The position numbers and the translations under genes were made by a program. Shown in pieces: positions 1 through 15,984 of a stretch of 64,000 bases of DNA (its first letter is position 1; every line of letters begins with the position of its first letter). The DNA comes from Petrolisthes cinctipes (taxonomy: Eukaryota > Arthropoda > Malacostraca > Decapoda > Porcellanidae). Location: positions 58,501-122,500 of the forward strand of contig JAWQEG010000515.1 in NCBI GenBank assembly GCA_033782935.1, read 5' to 3'. The notes beneath the pieces are model-generated. The model did not search any database. It was not told where the DNA came from and saw only the letters and a list, made by a program, of their open reading frames with translations.

Positions 1-776
1 AATATATCCTTCCCTTTCCCTACATGTCCTTCCCAACCCCAATATGACCTTCCCTGTCCTACCCAGCCCCAAAATGTCCCTCCCTACCCTACCCAATCCC
101 ATTATATCCTTCCCTGTCCTACCCAACCCCAAAATGTCCTTCCCTACCCTCTCCAATCCCATTATATCCTTCCCTTTCCATACGTGTCCTTCCCTGTCCT
201 ACCCAGCCCCAAAATGTCCTTCCCTACCCTACCCAATCCCATTATATCCTTCCCTTTCCATACGTGTCCTTCCCTGTCCTACCCAGCCCCAAAATGTCCT
301 TCCCTACCCTATCCAATCCCATTATATCCTTCCCTTTCCATACGTGTCCTTCCCTGTCCTACCCAGCCCCAAAATGTCCTTCCCTACCCTATCCAATCCC
401 ATTATATCCTTCCCTTTCCATACGTGTCCTTCCCTGTCCTACCCAGCCCCAAATATGTCCTTCCTTGTCCAACCCAACCCCAATATAGCCTTTCCTTTCC
501 CTACATGTCCTTCCCTGTCCTACCCAGCCCCAAAATGTCCCTCCCTACCCTACCCAATCCCATTATATCCTTCCCTTTCCATACGTTACCTTCCCTGTCC
601 TACCCAACCCCATTTTGTCCTTCCTTGTCCAACCCAACCCCAATATAGCCTTCCCTTTCCCTACATGTCCTTCCCAACCCCAATATAGCCTTTCCTTTCC
701 CTACATGTCCTTCCCAACCCCATTTTGTCCTTCCTTGTCCTACCTAAAACCCAATATAACCTTCCCTTTCCCTCAG
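1..776. repeat. 80-bp pyrimidine-rich minisatellite ending in a 3' splice site
   Basis: Direct tandem array with an 80-bp period, clearest at 184, 264, 344 and 424, built from sub-blocks of CCTTCCCT, ACCCAGCCCC and CCCATTATATCC. It becomes irregular after 430. The last sub-unit runs directly into the polypyrimidine tract and CAG acceptor at 771-776 of the first protease exon. The open reading frames across it are translated repeat, not genes. Confidence 0.9.
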
Positions 777-4629
<3,853 letters not shown>

Positions 4630-4672
4630 TTTTAATGGTATAATCTTTCGGAGGGCTACCGATTCCTCCCAT

Positions 4673-4875
4673 CTATGTCACAACCTTGATCCCTTATTTG
4701 TAACATTACACTCACACACACCCACATCAGTGTCACAAAACTGATCCCATATTTGTAACATTACACACATGCATATCTGTGTCACAATACTGATTCCTTA
4801 TTTATAACATTACACACACACGCATATCTGTCACAAAACAGATCCCCAATTTGTAACATTAATCACACACATGAC
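4673..4875 (+). repeat. About 45-bp minisatellite, right of terminal exon
   Basis: Continuation, beyond the last protease exon, of the TGTCACAA / GATCCC / TTTGTAACATTACAC unit found at 4085-4445. It forms the 3' UTR or immediate flank. Confidence 0.8.
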
Positions 4876-5769
4876 AACCATTCAGCAGTCAACACACAGT
4901 CCCCTTGAAGTACCAGTATAGTACTGTACCATAATTATTATCTACAAGGAACAAGTGACTTCATCCATCCACCATCACAGCAAGCAAATCCTATAATAAT
5001 AATTCTTGTACACTCATGGTACATAATTTCTGACCAGGGAGTATTACACCAAGTCATGGCCAGATGTAGGCCATACTTTTAATTCATATATTAAGGCATA
5101 GATCAGGAAATGCATAAAATTTTCCATATATATTGACCATTAAAGTAGTCACTAATGTAGTTTTTTATAATATGAAATTCAGGTCTGGATGAAAGAAGAC
5201 GTGGAACTCGTCAACCTTCTGGTCAAAAATTATGTATCACAAGTGTACCCTATATGTATTTGTTCTGTGTTATTTTTAGTAGTACAATAATTATTAAATG
5301 GAAACTTGTTTTTGTTTACCCTGCTACTAAATTATTATATTTATGATACTTGTTGTGTTGAGTCTGTATAATCTCATGTATGACTCAACTTCTAACATCC
5401 AATGTTGTATAATATATCATTACTAGGCACACAGCAAAACAATTGTTATTGTTGTTAATATTATTATTAGGGAAATGCATTGATATATTCCCTTCCAGTT
5501 GCTGACACTTATAACTATATAGCTACCATACACATTTTAGCTTGATCCTAAATTTAAAGCCTCCTAGTGAAATGTTTATAATAATACAAATACAGTATGT
5601 CAGTTGGCTACCAAGGATATGTACATAAATACAGAAATGATATGGGGTTGGATACTTTCGTGGATCATGGTTGATTACTGCAATGATCAACGTATAAGTA
5701 CAGAGTTAGAGATATTTTACCAAGGCTATGATTATCATTTCATAACAGATATTTTTTATTTTACCATGG
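4876..5769. other. Intergenic spacer between tail-to-tail proteases
   Basis: AT-rich sequence with no gene, RNA or recognizable element. An AATAAA on the minus strand (TTTATT at 5755-5760) is a likely poly(A) signal for the minus-strand protease, about 10 bases after its stop. No clear AATAAA was found for the plus-strand gene. Confidence 0.5.
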
Positions 5770-8700
5770 CTATAATAATATTGTCCTCGGAGCAATGTAA
5801 CCCGTAATCCAGTCCAAATATGACGCCACTCTGATGTAAACACCAAGTCTGCCACAAGGAGATGAGTCCATACCAACACCAAAACTAACCACACCTGCCA
5901 CCGTGTGTTCACAGACACTACCATCATCCCCAGCCACTTGATCTGATAACGGACCTCCACTGTCACCCTGGAGAACGGAGATACAGTGATTATAGAGTTG
6001 GGAAATGGAGATGAGTTGAAGGATGGAACACCTTACAAGAATTACTACCACTTAAATACCTTACAAGAATACCCACTTAAATAGTCATACCACACAAGAA
6101 CTACCACTTAAACACCTTACAAGAATTACTACCACTTAAACACCTTACAAGAATTACTACCATTAAATACCTTACAAGTACAGTATTACTACCACTTAAA
6201 TACCTTACAAGAATTACTACCATTAAATACCTTACAAGAATTACTACCATTAAATACCTTACAAGAATTACTACCATTAAATACCTTACAAGAATTACTA
6301 CCATTAAATATCTTACAAGAATACCCACTTAAATAGTCATACCACACAAGAACTACCACAAACACCTTACAAGAATTACTACCACTTAAATACCTTACAA
6401 GAATTACTACCATTAAACACTTTACAAGAATTACCACCATTAAACACTTTACAAGAATTACTACCATTAAATACCTTACAAGTACAGTATTACTACCACT
6501 TAAATACCTTACAAGAATTACTACCATTAAATACCTTACAAGAATTACTACCATTAAATACCTTACAAGAATTACTACCATTAAATACCTTACAAGAATT
6601 ACTACCATTAAATACCTTACAAGAATTACTACCATTAAATACCTTACAAGAATTACTACCATTAAATACCTTACAAGAATTACTACCATTAAATACCTTA
6701 CAAGAATTACTACCATTAAATACCTTACAAGAATTACTACCACTTAAATACCTTACAAGAATTACTACCATTAAATACCTTACAAGAATTACTACCACTT
6801 AAATACCTTACAAGAATTACTACCACTTAAACACCTTACAAGAATTACTACCACTTAAACACCTTACAAGAATTACTACCACTTAAACACCTTACAAGAA
6901 TTACTACCATTAAATACCTTACAAGAATTACTACCACTTAAATACCTTACAAGAATTGCTACCATTAAATACCTTACAAGAATTACTACCACTTAAATAC
7001 CTTACAAGAATTACTACCACTTAAACACCTTACAAGAATTACTACCACTTAAACACTTTACAAGAATTACTACCATTAAATACCTTACAAGAGTCGCGAT
7101 CGGGTTCCCCAGCACACATCATGTCTGAGGTAATGCCCCAGGGGTTGGCTTGTGGGTTTCCTATGATCTGACCACACCTTAAACGATCCACCACCGGGAC
7201 CTTCACCTTCTGTAGCGTCCGGGACAATTCACGCAAACCTGGGACAAAATATTTATTAGACTTATTATTAGCCATGTACAGTCCCACACACAATTAATTA
7301 AAACATAATACAGTAATAATAATTAAAGGAGGGGTTGAGGGGGAGGGGTTGTACAGTGTTGTTGGTGGTAAATCTGGAGTAATTTAAGTAACCGATTCCT
7401 CCAAATTATTCCAAGCAAACCCAAAATAAAAAAATAAATAAATATCTGTACAAAATAAATAAATGAATATCTGTATAAAATATATAAATAAATATAACCT
7501 TTAATAAATAAATCCTGTAGAGTTAATTGTAGACCAATATAATGTTCATTACATAATAGTGTATAAATATATAGTAGTATTTACCAGTAGTGAATCCCCA
7601 GCCTACTACAGTTAAGTCTTTGCCTAAGTAGTCATCATCTGTGTCATGGGGTAGGCAGGCTGGCAACACCCTCTTCGTCAGCTTCGCCTGCAGGAACACA
7701 AAATATGACAAATTAAGGAACCCTGCCTGTGATGTAGTCAGAAAATTGGAATAATACGAGTCCTTAAGGGGGTGCGGGAGTAGGGGGACAGGCTTGGGGG
7801 GGGGGAGTAGGGGACAGGCTTGAGAGGGGGTTTGGGGGGTGCGAGAATAGGGGGCAGGCTTGGGGTGGGTAGAAAGCCTGTCCCCTATTCCCGCATCCCC
7901 CTAACCCCCTCCCCCCCAAGCCTGTCGATCTCCCTACTCCCTCACCCCCCAAAAACCCCCCCCAAGCCTGTCCCCCTATTCCCGCACCCCCTTAAAATAT
8001 TGCCCAGAAACACCACCTATATGAAAGGAGGTCGTTTCATGGCATGGTCAGGAAGAATCAGAAGCCTCCAGTTTTGATACACGATTACAGGGTCCTTTAG
8101 GGGAGATTCTACTAGTCTTGTTGGTGAATTGGAAGACTAATGTTTCCTCTAATCAATTCCAGGAAACAGACGTCCTTAATGTTACTAAATGGGGGATCTT
8201 CTGTTTCGTGGTATAGTTTGGAAGAATCAGCTAGAGATCTTAATTCCAATTCACCAACAAAAAGAATCTGCCCTTAATTAAGTCTTTATTGACATTGTTA
8301 TCCGCATGACAGACGTATGCATCATGCCAACTTGCCAACTAGCCTACTGCACATTCCTTGTTATAATTCATTTTTTTACAGTTGAATTTTGTTTTTCGCC
8401 GTTTGAGACACACATTTTCCGAATCTGCATACATGACACAAATCACCAATCCATGCAGTGTTATGTTTTCATACCCTGGGTGAGTCAAAATCATGACTAT
8501 CCGTGTCACAACACCATCCAATACTACACTCCAAAATGAGTCTCAGAGTCCATTCCCTCTTACTTGGCCACTCAAAAAAAAATTATAAGTCCCAAAAGTA
8601 GAAAAACTCGAAATACAAACTAACTCCACAACAATTTTTTTTTTTCCAAAATCCAAAATAATTGTCCATTCGATATACAGCAAGACATGCTGGTTCAAAA

Positions 8701-11011
8701 TCTGAAAAAAAAGGAAAAAAAAAAAAGAAAGATTTTGACCTGGTGATTTTTTGTAAGTTCCCACTACTGCCAAAACACCGTTACATTTAAAAAAGATGAA
8801 ATGGCATCAGCACACAGCACACACACAACAACTCACCATTATCACTATATTATGACCGCTGCAGCGCTGACACACGAGCCATTTGTGGTGGCCAACAAGC
8901 CTTGACGACTAGAGTCACTTAATTTCATGAATTTGTTAACCGTGATTTGTGAACATTGTGTTTGTTATTTGGGGTTAACGCCTATCGACTTCGTAATGGT
9001 CATTAAGGTGATATATATAATTATAGAATGATAGTGTGTGTGTACGTGCAATAGTGTACAGCCGAGCTCGTAAATTCGCGACCACGTACTTAGATGTTTA
9101 TGTCATCTGAGCTGGTAACACTGTGTGGGGAAGGTGTTATTGTAGGTGAAAGATTGTATCATGTCACTCTACTATGTTCCACCTACTCTGATTCCTCCCC
9201 AAATAAATGTTACTAGCTCCAATGGCATAAACATCTAAGTACGTGGTCGCGAATTTACGAGCTCGGCTGTACAATACGTGTGTTTGTGGGTGTATGTGGA
9301 CTAGAGCAAGGCCTTGGACTAGAGAGTGTAGGCCTACGTGTGTGTTGTGTGATGTCTGTGTGTATTCTCCCCCTTCGCCACTGACTCAAGAATCGACTGG
9401 CAATGCACTGGGCCCGGGAGGTCAATAATTCTGTCTTGATTCGAGGCACACTATGAATCTCTGTCAACTACAAGTTCGAATAATTTACGGTGTTTCGAGA
9501 GGAGCGGAAAGTAGGGTTGGTAGAGATTCACGTTGTGTCTCAGATCAGGACCTAATTATTGACCTCCAGTTTACCCACCTAACTTCTATTATATCATTCT
9601 TATTCCTCTCCTTTCTACCCATCTGTACACTCGCAATCCAAAATTAGTATCCAGGTCTTGCTGAAGTTTCGAATCATTTGACGTACTAGTGAACCAAGTA
9701 CGACGCTTATCCTGTTTCATATTTGCTTGAGCTCGCTTAATACTCGATCAGGATATTCGAAGCAAGCCTGGATACATACTTTGGATTGTGAGTGTAACCT
9801 ACTTCTTTCCCTCCTTAATCCTCTGACGTGACTTCCATTATTTTTCCTGGCACCAATTTTTCATTCTTTTGTTTATTTTATATTATTATTCCATCATTCC
9901 AAACACTTGCTCTCTTTCCCATGCACCTTCCCTTCCCTACATTCCGTCTCTCTCTCTCTCTCTCTCCTATTCACTTACTGGTTCCTTAAGTCTTAGAAGA
10001 GCCAAGTCGTGGTAGTTGTACAAGTAAGGTTGATGTTGTGGGTGTATGTGTATCTCTTCCACTTCTATCGTCTGCTCCACTCCTGTTGTTGTTTCAGGGT
10101 ATCTCTCATGGCTTGTCCTAGGTTGGCTTGCTTCTGGGGACCTCTGACTTATTTCTGGGGATCTCTGACTTCTTTCTGGGGATCTCTGACTTGTCTTAGG
10201 TTGGCTTGTTTCAGGAGACCTCTGATTTGTTTCTGGGGACCTCTGACTTTTTTCTGGGGATCTCTGGCTTGTCCTAGGTTGGCTTGTTTCAGGAGACCTC
10301 TGACTTGTTTCTGGGGATCTCTGACTTGTCTTAGGTTGGCTTGTTTCAGGAGACCTCTGACTTGTTTCTGTGGGTCTCTGGCTTGTTTCAGGGTATCTCT
10401 CGTGGCTTGTTCTAGACTGGTTTGTTTCTAGGGACCTCTGGCTTGTTTCAGGGTATCTCTCGTGGCTTGTTCTAGGTTGGTTTGTTTCTGGGGATCTCTG
10501 GTTTGTTTCATGGGACTTCTGGCTTCTTACAGGTCTTTGGAGAAGTGGGGGACGTGGGAGGGAGGGAGGTGAGAATGTGAAGGGAGAAGGGGAAGGGAGG
10601 AGGGAGGGAGAGGGGAATGGGAGGTAACCGATCTTAGAGAGGTCAATTGTTTGGGAGGGTAGGTCACTAGTGTTTGAGAGGTCAGGTGATCGGAAAAGGG
10701 GAGGGAAGAGGTCAATTGTTTGGGAGGAAAGGTCATTGGTGTTCGAGAGGTCAGGTGATCTGAAAAGGGGAGGAATGAGGTCAATTGTTTGGGAGGAAAG
10801 GTCATTGGTTTCAGAGGGTAGGTCAAATGATCGAAAAAGGGGGGGAGGGTGGTGGGGGGGTTCAGGAGCGGGGGTAGGGGAGAGGAGGAGGTCATCTGGG
10901 AAAGCAATGCCTGGGGGGACAGCAGGACCTCTTAAGACTTGTATTAGGTCACCCGAAGCGTCGTGTTCCCGGTCGTGTTCACCCAGCTTGACCCAGTACC
11001 GCATCCCCGGC

Positions 11012-11046
<35 letters not shown>

Positions 11047-11112
11047 GAGATTCTATTGTTGGAGTATTGGAAACTTATTATATATATTTTAATTATACAC
11101 TTACTCGTAGTC

Positions 11113-11151
<39 letters not shown>

Positions 11152-11174
11152 GATTTAGGTACTGTTACTCTTAG

Positions 11175-11210
<36 letters not shown>

Positions 11211-12550
11211 TTTAGGTACTGTTACTCGAAGGACCGTATTCAAACCATCGTATACACCACAAATGTTCTTGAATATGGCCCATAGTCTTAATTAATGTTT
11301 AATATATACAAATACTACTAATAATGAAGTATTGAACATTTATATTATTTCTTACGTGGCTGTGTAAAGGCAGTGAGCAGCAGTAAGGACATAGTGAGGT
11401 GAAATCAGAGTACCACCACAAAAATAACGAATGGCGGTGGTGGTGTTGTTGTTACCGTACCGACTTCCCAACAGCACCTAAGTAGAAGTGAATAGAATTA
11501 GAGGAATATAATGCTGCTGTTTCTCCCAGTCTGTTCTGGCTGCATATTCCCGTTCTGTGAATCTGTGACCCAATTTTAGTCTAGCCACACCCCCTCGGTA
11601 GGTTAGGTCAGGTTAGGTTGGGTCATGGACTGCCAATATAGTTAACTAATTTTTCAACACATTGAGAATATTTTCGAAGCTGAGACATGAAGGTTAGTTT
11701 TTGAGTTACGACCCGAGCGTCAAACAAGCTTCAGCCAGAACTAGAAAAAGTGTCCTGGCTATTGCTGGTTTATTTTGGAGTGCATGATTCCTCCAAACTA
11801 CTCCAAGTATTGTCAACAGGTCCACCATTATCATTATTTAATCTGTTGGTCCTGTTTCTTGGCATACTTTGGAGGAATTAATCAAGGCGCTCCATTGTAC
11901 AGTATGTATCAAAAGTATTACTATATCTCATTAAAGAACCCACTGTACGTAATGTAGTAACAAAATTGAATGTTAGAGATCGAGTCCTTTTAACATTACC
12001 ACGAAACACCATCACCTACATTAAGGGACCCTGTGATGAAGTCAGAAAATTGGAGATAAATGAGTCCTTCAAATATTGCCACGAAACACACACACCTATA
12101 GGGAAGGAGCTTGTTTTGTGGCATGGTCAGGAGGAATCAGAAGCCTCCAATTTACATACACGATCACAGCTAGGGTCCTTTAATTAAGGGGGAAATTTTG
12201 TGTTGGCAAATCCACTGGAGCAACTGAATCCTCCAAGTTATTCCAAGCAACAAAACACCGACCATTATTTTTGTTCATCTGGTCCTGTTTCCTGACATAC
12301 TTTGGAGGAATCAAGGCACTCCAATGTAACAAAAGTGAATTATACCCCTTTAATGTAATACAAATTAACTTACCATATGGGGAAACTCTCCTACATTAGT
12401 CTCTTGTCCACCGTATATGAGAGGTTTAGAAGAAGAGCAGTGGTTATCCATACCCCGCCAATACCTTGACCAAGCCTTACACACTGTACAGGAGAGATAT
12501 ATATTGATTGATTGGTATTAGGAGCCCCAACAGCGAGGTCATATGGCTAC

Positions 12551-12608
<58 letters not shown>

Positions 12609-12665
12609 GAGAGAGAGAGAGAGATTGATTGGTATTAGGCGCCCCAACAGCGAGGTCATATGGCT

Positions 12666-12722
<57 letters not shown>

Positions 12723-12829
12723 GTATTAGGAGCCCCAACAGCGAGGTCATATAGCTACAGGAGAGAGAGAGAGAGAGAGAGAGAGATTGATTGGTATTAG
12801 GAGCCCCAACAGCGAGGTCATATAGCTAC

Positions 12830-12869
<40 letters not shown>

Positions 12870-14321
12870 TAAAAACAACAAACAAACGCTGATCGGTACA
12901 TGTGCACTTCTGTCTGTGTGTGTGTGTGTGTACAGTCTGGGCTTGGAGTAAATAAGTATCCACCCACTCGATCCCTGCCAACCCCAACATGTGTCACCAT
13001 TAGGCTACTACCAGGGATATGAGGGATTAAGCAGGGCAACACTCATCAACTAGCTAGGGTTACCTGTGTTGAACCAGCGAAACAATGTCTTCCCTTAAGG
13101 TGGTAATTCTTTTTTGATACATTAATTGGAGTGCCATGATTCCTCCAAAGTATGCTAGAAAATAAGACCAGAAGAGCAAAAGTAATAGTGTTCTAGCTGT
13201 TGCTTGGAATAATTTGGAGGAATCATTTGCTCCAGATTTACCAACACAAAACTCTCCCCTTAAGTTCCCTCCACCTTCTCCCTGACTCAAGTAACTATAA
13301 TTATAATTCGACTCAGGTTGACGAGTGAGTGTTGTCCTGCTTCACCCCTCATATCTACAGTAGCGATCACGGTATAATGACTATAGTCATTATACCGTGG
13401 TAGCGATGGTGTCACATGTGTGTGTTGGCAGGAAGTGGGTGGATACATTTATACTCCAGGCCCAAACTATAGGCCTACATGTGGGTTATGGAATCCCTGC
13501 ATTAATTTTTTTCAACATATTGTCTGTACACACACACACACACACACACTGATGATGAGCGTACCTTATTTGTTAATAATAATAAACTACTGCTACTACT
13601 ACTACTACTACTAATAAAAAACTACTACTACTACTACTAATAATAATAATGAACTACTACTATACTTCTACTACTACTACTAATAATAATAATAATGAAC
13701 TACTACTACTAATAATAATAATAATAATGAACTACTACTACTACTACTAATAATAATAATAATAATGAACTACTAGGCTACTACTACTACTACTACTACT
13801 ACTAATAATAATAATAATAATAATAATGACTTACTGTATATACTTACATTGCTTTGCTATTTTCTTAGGTCGTCTACAACACACGTAAATCTGTTGGTTG
13901 GGGGTTGGGGATTGACACAACCTGACCTCCCCTTCCCTCCTGATGACCCCACCATCCTTGAGACAGGCCTCCACCTCCTCACACACACCAGACACACCCC
14001 CTCCCATCACACACCTCTCACCAGGCTTCCCATTCCCGGGTAAAGCTGTCCACAGAGAGAAAAAGGAGGTAATTATGTCTTTCTTTCACAGTAACATAGA
14101 GAAAAGTAGGTAATTATATCTTTCTTTCACAGTAATTACAAGTTATATAGGTGTGAATAGATATATAAGACTTGTTACAACCACAAAATCCTTCTATACA
14201 CACACACACAAAATGATCCAAGACTGTCATTACTTCACTCACCTTCCGCAGGGCTTAAATTTATAGTAGTTAATAAGACGAGTATGAAAACAACAAACAT
14301 TGTGAGCGTGACTTGTGGCAT
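5770..14321 (-). CDS. CLIP-domain serine protease with Pro/Ser/Thr-rich insertion
   Basis: Complete gene, 665 residues. Exons in transcript order: 14321-14243, 14045-13848, 12483-12374, 11477-11356, 11011-9979, 7687-7585, 7238-7084 and 5967-5770; all phases agree. Residues 1-26 are a signal peptide from the only in-frame ATG of exon 1. Residues 38-83 form a clip domain (Cys 38, 48, 54, 70, 82, 83). The activation region is KPLIYGG (cleavage after Leu114), then His164 (TAAHC), Asp505 (YHDLALL), Asp597 (trypsin-type pocket) and Ser603 (GDSGGP). Between His and Asp, exon 5 adds roughly 300 residues of low complexity, including repeats of about seven residues (SPETSQR-like); family members have only a short loop there. 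Predicted role: zymogen in a secreted defence or developmental proteolytic cascade, CLIPC-like by its Leu activation bond (inference). The last intron is a giant splice-site minisatellite. Confidence 0.88.
6010..7083 (-). repeat. 27-bp minisatellite built from a 5' splice site
   Basis: About 39 tandem units of 27-28 bp. On the minus strand each reads TTCTTGTAAGGTATTTAATGG plus GTAGTA (split here at the AAG|GT junction: TTCTTGTAAG, then GTATTTAATGG), copying the exon 7 end and intron start at 7084. Fills most of the last protease intron. Occasional 28-bp units shift the reading frame. The 184-residue frame at 6189-6743 is repeat translation. Confidence 0.93.
7351..7428 (-). mobile_element. TTAA MITE family A, truncated
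   Basis: Only the reverse-oriented outer end (GTACAGTGTTGTTGGTGG) and the first inner arm remain, in protease intron 6. Confidence 0.6.
7713..8099 (+). mobile_element. TTAA MITE family B, split by a second TTAA element
   Basis: Family B is about 160 bp, starting TTAAGGGACCCTGTGATGTA and ending ACAGGGTCCTTTAA, with an inner GAATCAGAAGCCTCC arm. Here the left third (7713-7763) and the rest (7996-8099) are separated by an inserted GC-rich element. Confidence 0.8.
7764..7995. mobile_element. GC-rich TTAA inverted-repeat element (copy 1)
   Basis: Flanked by TTAA on both sides, with inverted ends GGGGGTGCGGGAGTAGG / CCCGCACCCCC and repeated ACAGGCTTGGGG motifs inside. No coding capacity. A second copy is at 47701-47923. 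The site duplication is read directly because the interrupted family B element continues on either side. Confidence 0.85.
8099..8277 (+). mobile_element. TTAA MITE family C (reference copy)
   Basis: Family C begins AGGGGAGATTCTTTTGTTGG and carries TGAATTGGAAG, an inner GTTTCGTGGCATAGTTTGG arm, and an inverted TTCACCAACAAAAGAATCT end. It directly abuts the family B copy on its left. Confidence 0.75.
9057..9271. mobile_element. Tc1/mariner-like MITE with near-perfect inverted ends
   Basis: About 50-bp terminal inverted repeats starting CAGCCGAGCTCGTAAATTCG, bounded by TA on each side, with a short unique middle. TA target and CAG-type ends fit the Tc1/mariner superfamily. Confidence 0.85.
9626..9796. 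mobile_element. Second TA-flanked palindromic MITE
   Basis: TA-bounded, with imperfect inverted arms: TACACTCGCAATCCAAA on the left and TTTGGATTGTGAGTGTA on the right, then TATCCAGG / CCTGGATA. Different family from the copy at 9057. Confidence 0.78.
11110..11225. repeat. Two (AAT)n tracts in a local duplication
   Basis: Two (TAA)n runs, each followed by AGGTACTGTTACTC, in protease intron 4. The flanking GTATTCAAACCATCGTATAC at 11237-11256 belongs to the dispersed palindromic repeat seen at 19.4-19.9 kb. Confidence 0.75.
12021..12183 (+). mobile_element. TTAA MITE family B
   Basis: Nearly complete copy (TTAAGGGACCCTGTGATGAA to GGGTCCTTTAA), abutting a family A copy on its right, in protease intron 3. 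Confidence 0.82.
12184..12353 (-). mobile_element. TTAA MITE family A
   Basis: Reverse-oriented copy with TTAA at both ends, directly adjoining the family B copy. Confidence 0.82.
12490..12865 (-). repeat. Tandem array of (CT)n plus acceptor-like units
   Basis: Four units of GATTGATTGGTATTAGG, CCCCAACAGCGAGGTCATAT, GGCTACAG and (GA)n. On the minus strand each ends in a long CT tract followed by CCTGTAG, resembling a strong 3' splice site, just upstream of the true acceptor at 12484. The AACAGCGAGGTCATAT core is also found at 22.14 kb, so it is an interspersed repeat. Confidence 0.85.
13095..13263 (+). mobile_element. TTAA MITE family A
   Basis: Full-length forward copy with clean CCTTAAGG and CCCTTAAG flanks, in protease intron 2. 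Confidence 0.85.
13590..13830. repeat. (ACT)n/(AAT)n compound microsatellite
   Basis: Alternating trinucleotide runs ending about 20 bases from the exon 2 donor of the minus-strand protease (13847-13842). Confidence 0.9.
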
Positions 14322-14640
14322 CCTATCCACGCTGTGCCTGGTGTGTGACTGAGTTCTCATTGGCACTGCTACTTGTATTAATCCCAGTTGGATGTTACGT
14401 CATGGGTAGTTGTTTTATGATGCAATATCCTAACCTTGACAAGTACTGTACGTTCTATAGTCTTGGCCACAACAATTAAGGGTGGTTTGCTGATAATTAT
14501 GTAGACGTTTCAACAGTACAAAATTAAGTTAATCTCATAAGAAATTAATCTACAAAGTTATTATTCATAATGTATAGCCTACGGTTGCCTACCTACCATA
14601 TATTGTTGCCAGTGTATTTTTCAGCACCATACTCTTTCAC
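14322..14640 (-). promoter_or_regulatory. 5' flank of the minus-strand protease
   Basis: Upstream of the ATG at 14321. No convincing TATA box or initiator could be chosen; listed to account for the sequence. The transcription start is probably within the first 100 bases, but that is inference. Confidence 0.25.
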
Positions 14641-14646
14641 CTGTGT

Positions 14647-14803
14647 CAAGGAACCCAGTGATGTAGTCAGAAAATTGGAGATAAATGAGTCCTTCAAATA
14701 TTGCCATAAAATACACACACCTATATGCAAGGAGCTTGTTTCGTGGCATAGTCAGGAGGAAACAGAAGCCTCCAATTTTCGTACACGATCACTGGGTCCT
14801 TAA
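14647..14803 (+). mobile_element. TTAA MITE family B
   Basis: Intergenic copy, AAGGAACCCAGTGATGTAG to CACTGGGTCCTTAAGG. Confidence 0.8.
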
Positions 14804-14804
14804 G

Positions 14805-15980
14805 GCTATGCAAGAACATTCACGGTGTTAATGGTGGTATGGCACTGGTGACAACGTTTGATATTAGAACGTTTTCATGAACCTCTCCAACAAACACACA
14901 CTCCCTGGAAAGATGGCCGTTTGAATGCAGTTATAGCATCATGACAACGTTTGAGATCGGAACGTTTTCATTTATTTATCGCGGCCAAGTTATTATTATT
15001 TTTCTCCAGAACACTATGCAATCATGTTCGTTTCATAACAAGTTCTTGGCTTTAGAGTAAACGTTTTCCAGGGTGTAAGAATTTGAACACACTGATGGTA
15101 AATATATCTTCAATAATATACAAGGGTTCTACTGCTCGTATGACCTAATGACACGAGGAAGAGGGAGACATAGATTAGGCACAGCAAGGCAAGCACGAAG
15201 GAATTGAAATGAAAGCAGGAACAGCTGAAGAATTGAAAGGGATTAAGGGAGTGTCGTATGTCCAAATTGGCACTCAAACTCTTAAAATACTCCCATCATA
15301 ATATAGGGTTTTTATAGGCAATACATCTCTTTCATTACCCGCAAGAAACACCAATACAAAATTTATTACCAATCATCATCATTATTTATCCCCATCACCA
15401 CCACAACCTTCATCATTACCATCACAATCCGTATTTTAACCTGTATATGCGGGAAACGTTCTATTATCGTCTCCTGATTGTTGCTGTTGCGTCCGGTGTT
15501 GCTATGGAGTAGAGGTGACATTTTGACGGGACATACAGATACAATAATTTTCTCTCCACTCTCGTTATCTCGGATTACTTTTACGTCTTGTTGTGGGGCG
15601 TTGCTTGAAACGTCCTATTGTAAAAGTCAGGGCGTTCACCTCATTAATTTCGTCTCGCTGGAGTTACTGTTTTTTTGACAAGATTGTTATTCACTATAAC
15701 ACCGATAGTACTAGTGAAAAAAACGCACCTATATGCCAAAGGCCAGAATCAATGCCTCCCAAAAATTACATCTACATAAAGGCTATAATCTAGCCATTAC
15801 CTATATTTAAAAAATTTCCCTTCTAGTGTCTTCGAAGGCCGACAGACGCTCTTTACATAAACTCACTTCCCTCCCTGTGCATTCCTCCTCAATGAAATTT
15901 TTCTTAATGTCACACATCTCATGCAATTTTATTTTCAGTCCCATAACAAAGATTACTCATAAATTTTCAAAACAAAGACA
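14805..15980. other. Intergenic DNA, fragments only
   Basis: No gene seen. 15165-15290 resembles an interspersed repeat also found near 22.2 kb and 34.37 kb (GGAACAGCTGAAGAATTGAAAG, shortened core AGAATTGAAAG), possibly SINE-derived. The rest is unremarkable AT-rich sequence. Confidence 0.4.
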
Positions 15981-15984
15981 GACT

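Noticed and set aside
6010..7083. CRISPR-like direct repeat array
   Set aside because: Units of 27 bp abut with no unique spacers, and the locus is a eukaryotic intron.
10009..10627. Plus-strand frames opposite the protease insertion
   Set aside because: Shadow of the minus-strand coding repeat; the minus frame has matching splice sites and phases.
13848..13870. Missing donor for the clip exon of the minus-strand protease
   Set aside because: At first the exon seemed to end at CGACCTAAG with no GT. Reading on in frame reaches a perfect GTAAGT donor at 13847, so there is no defect.
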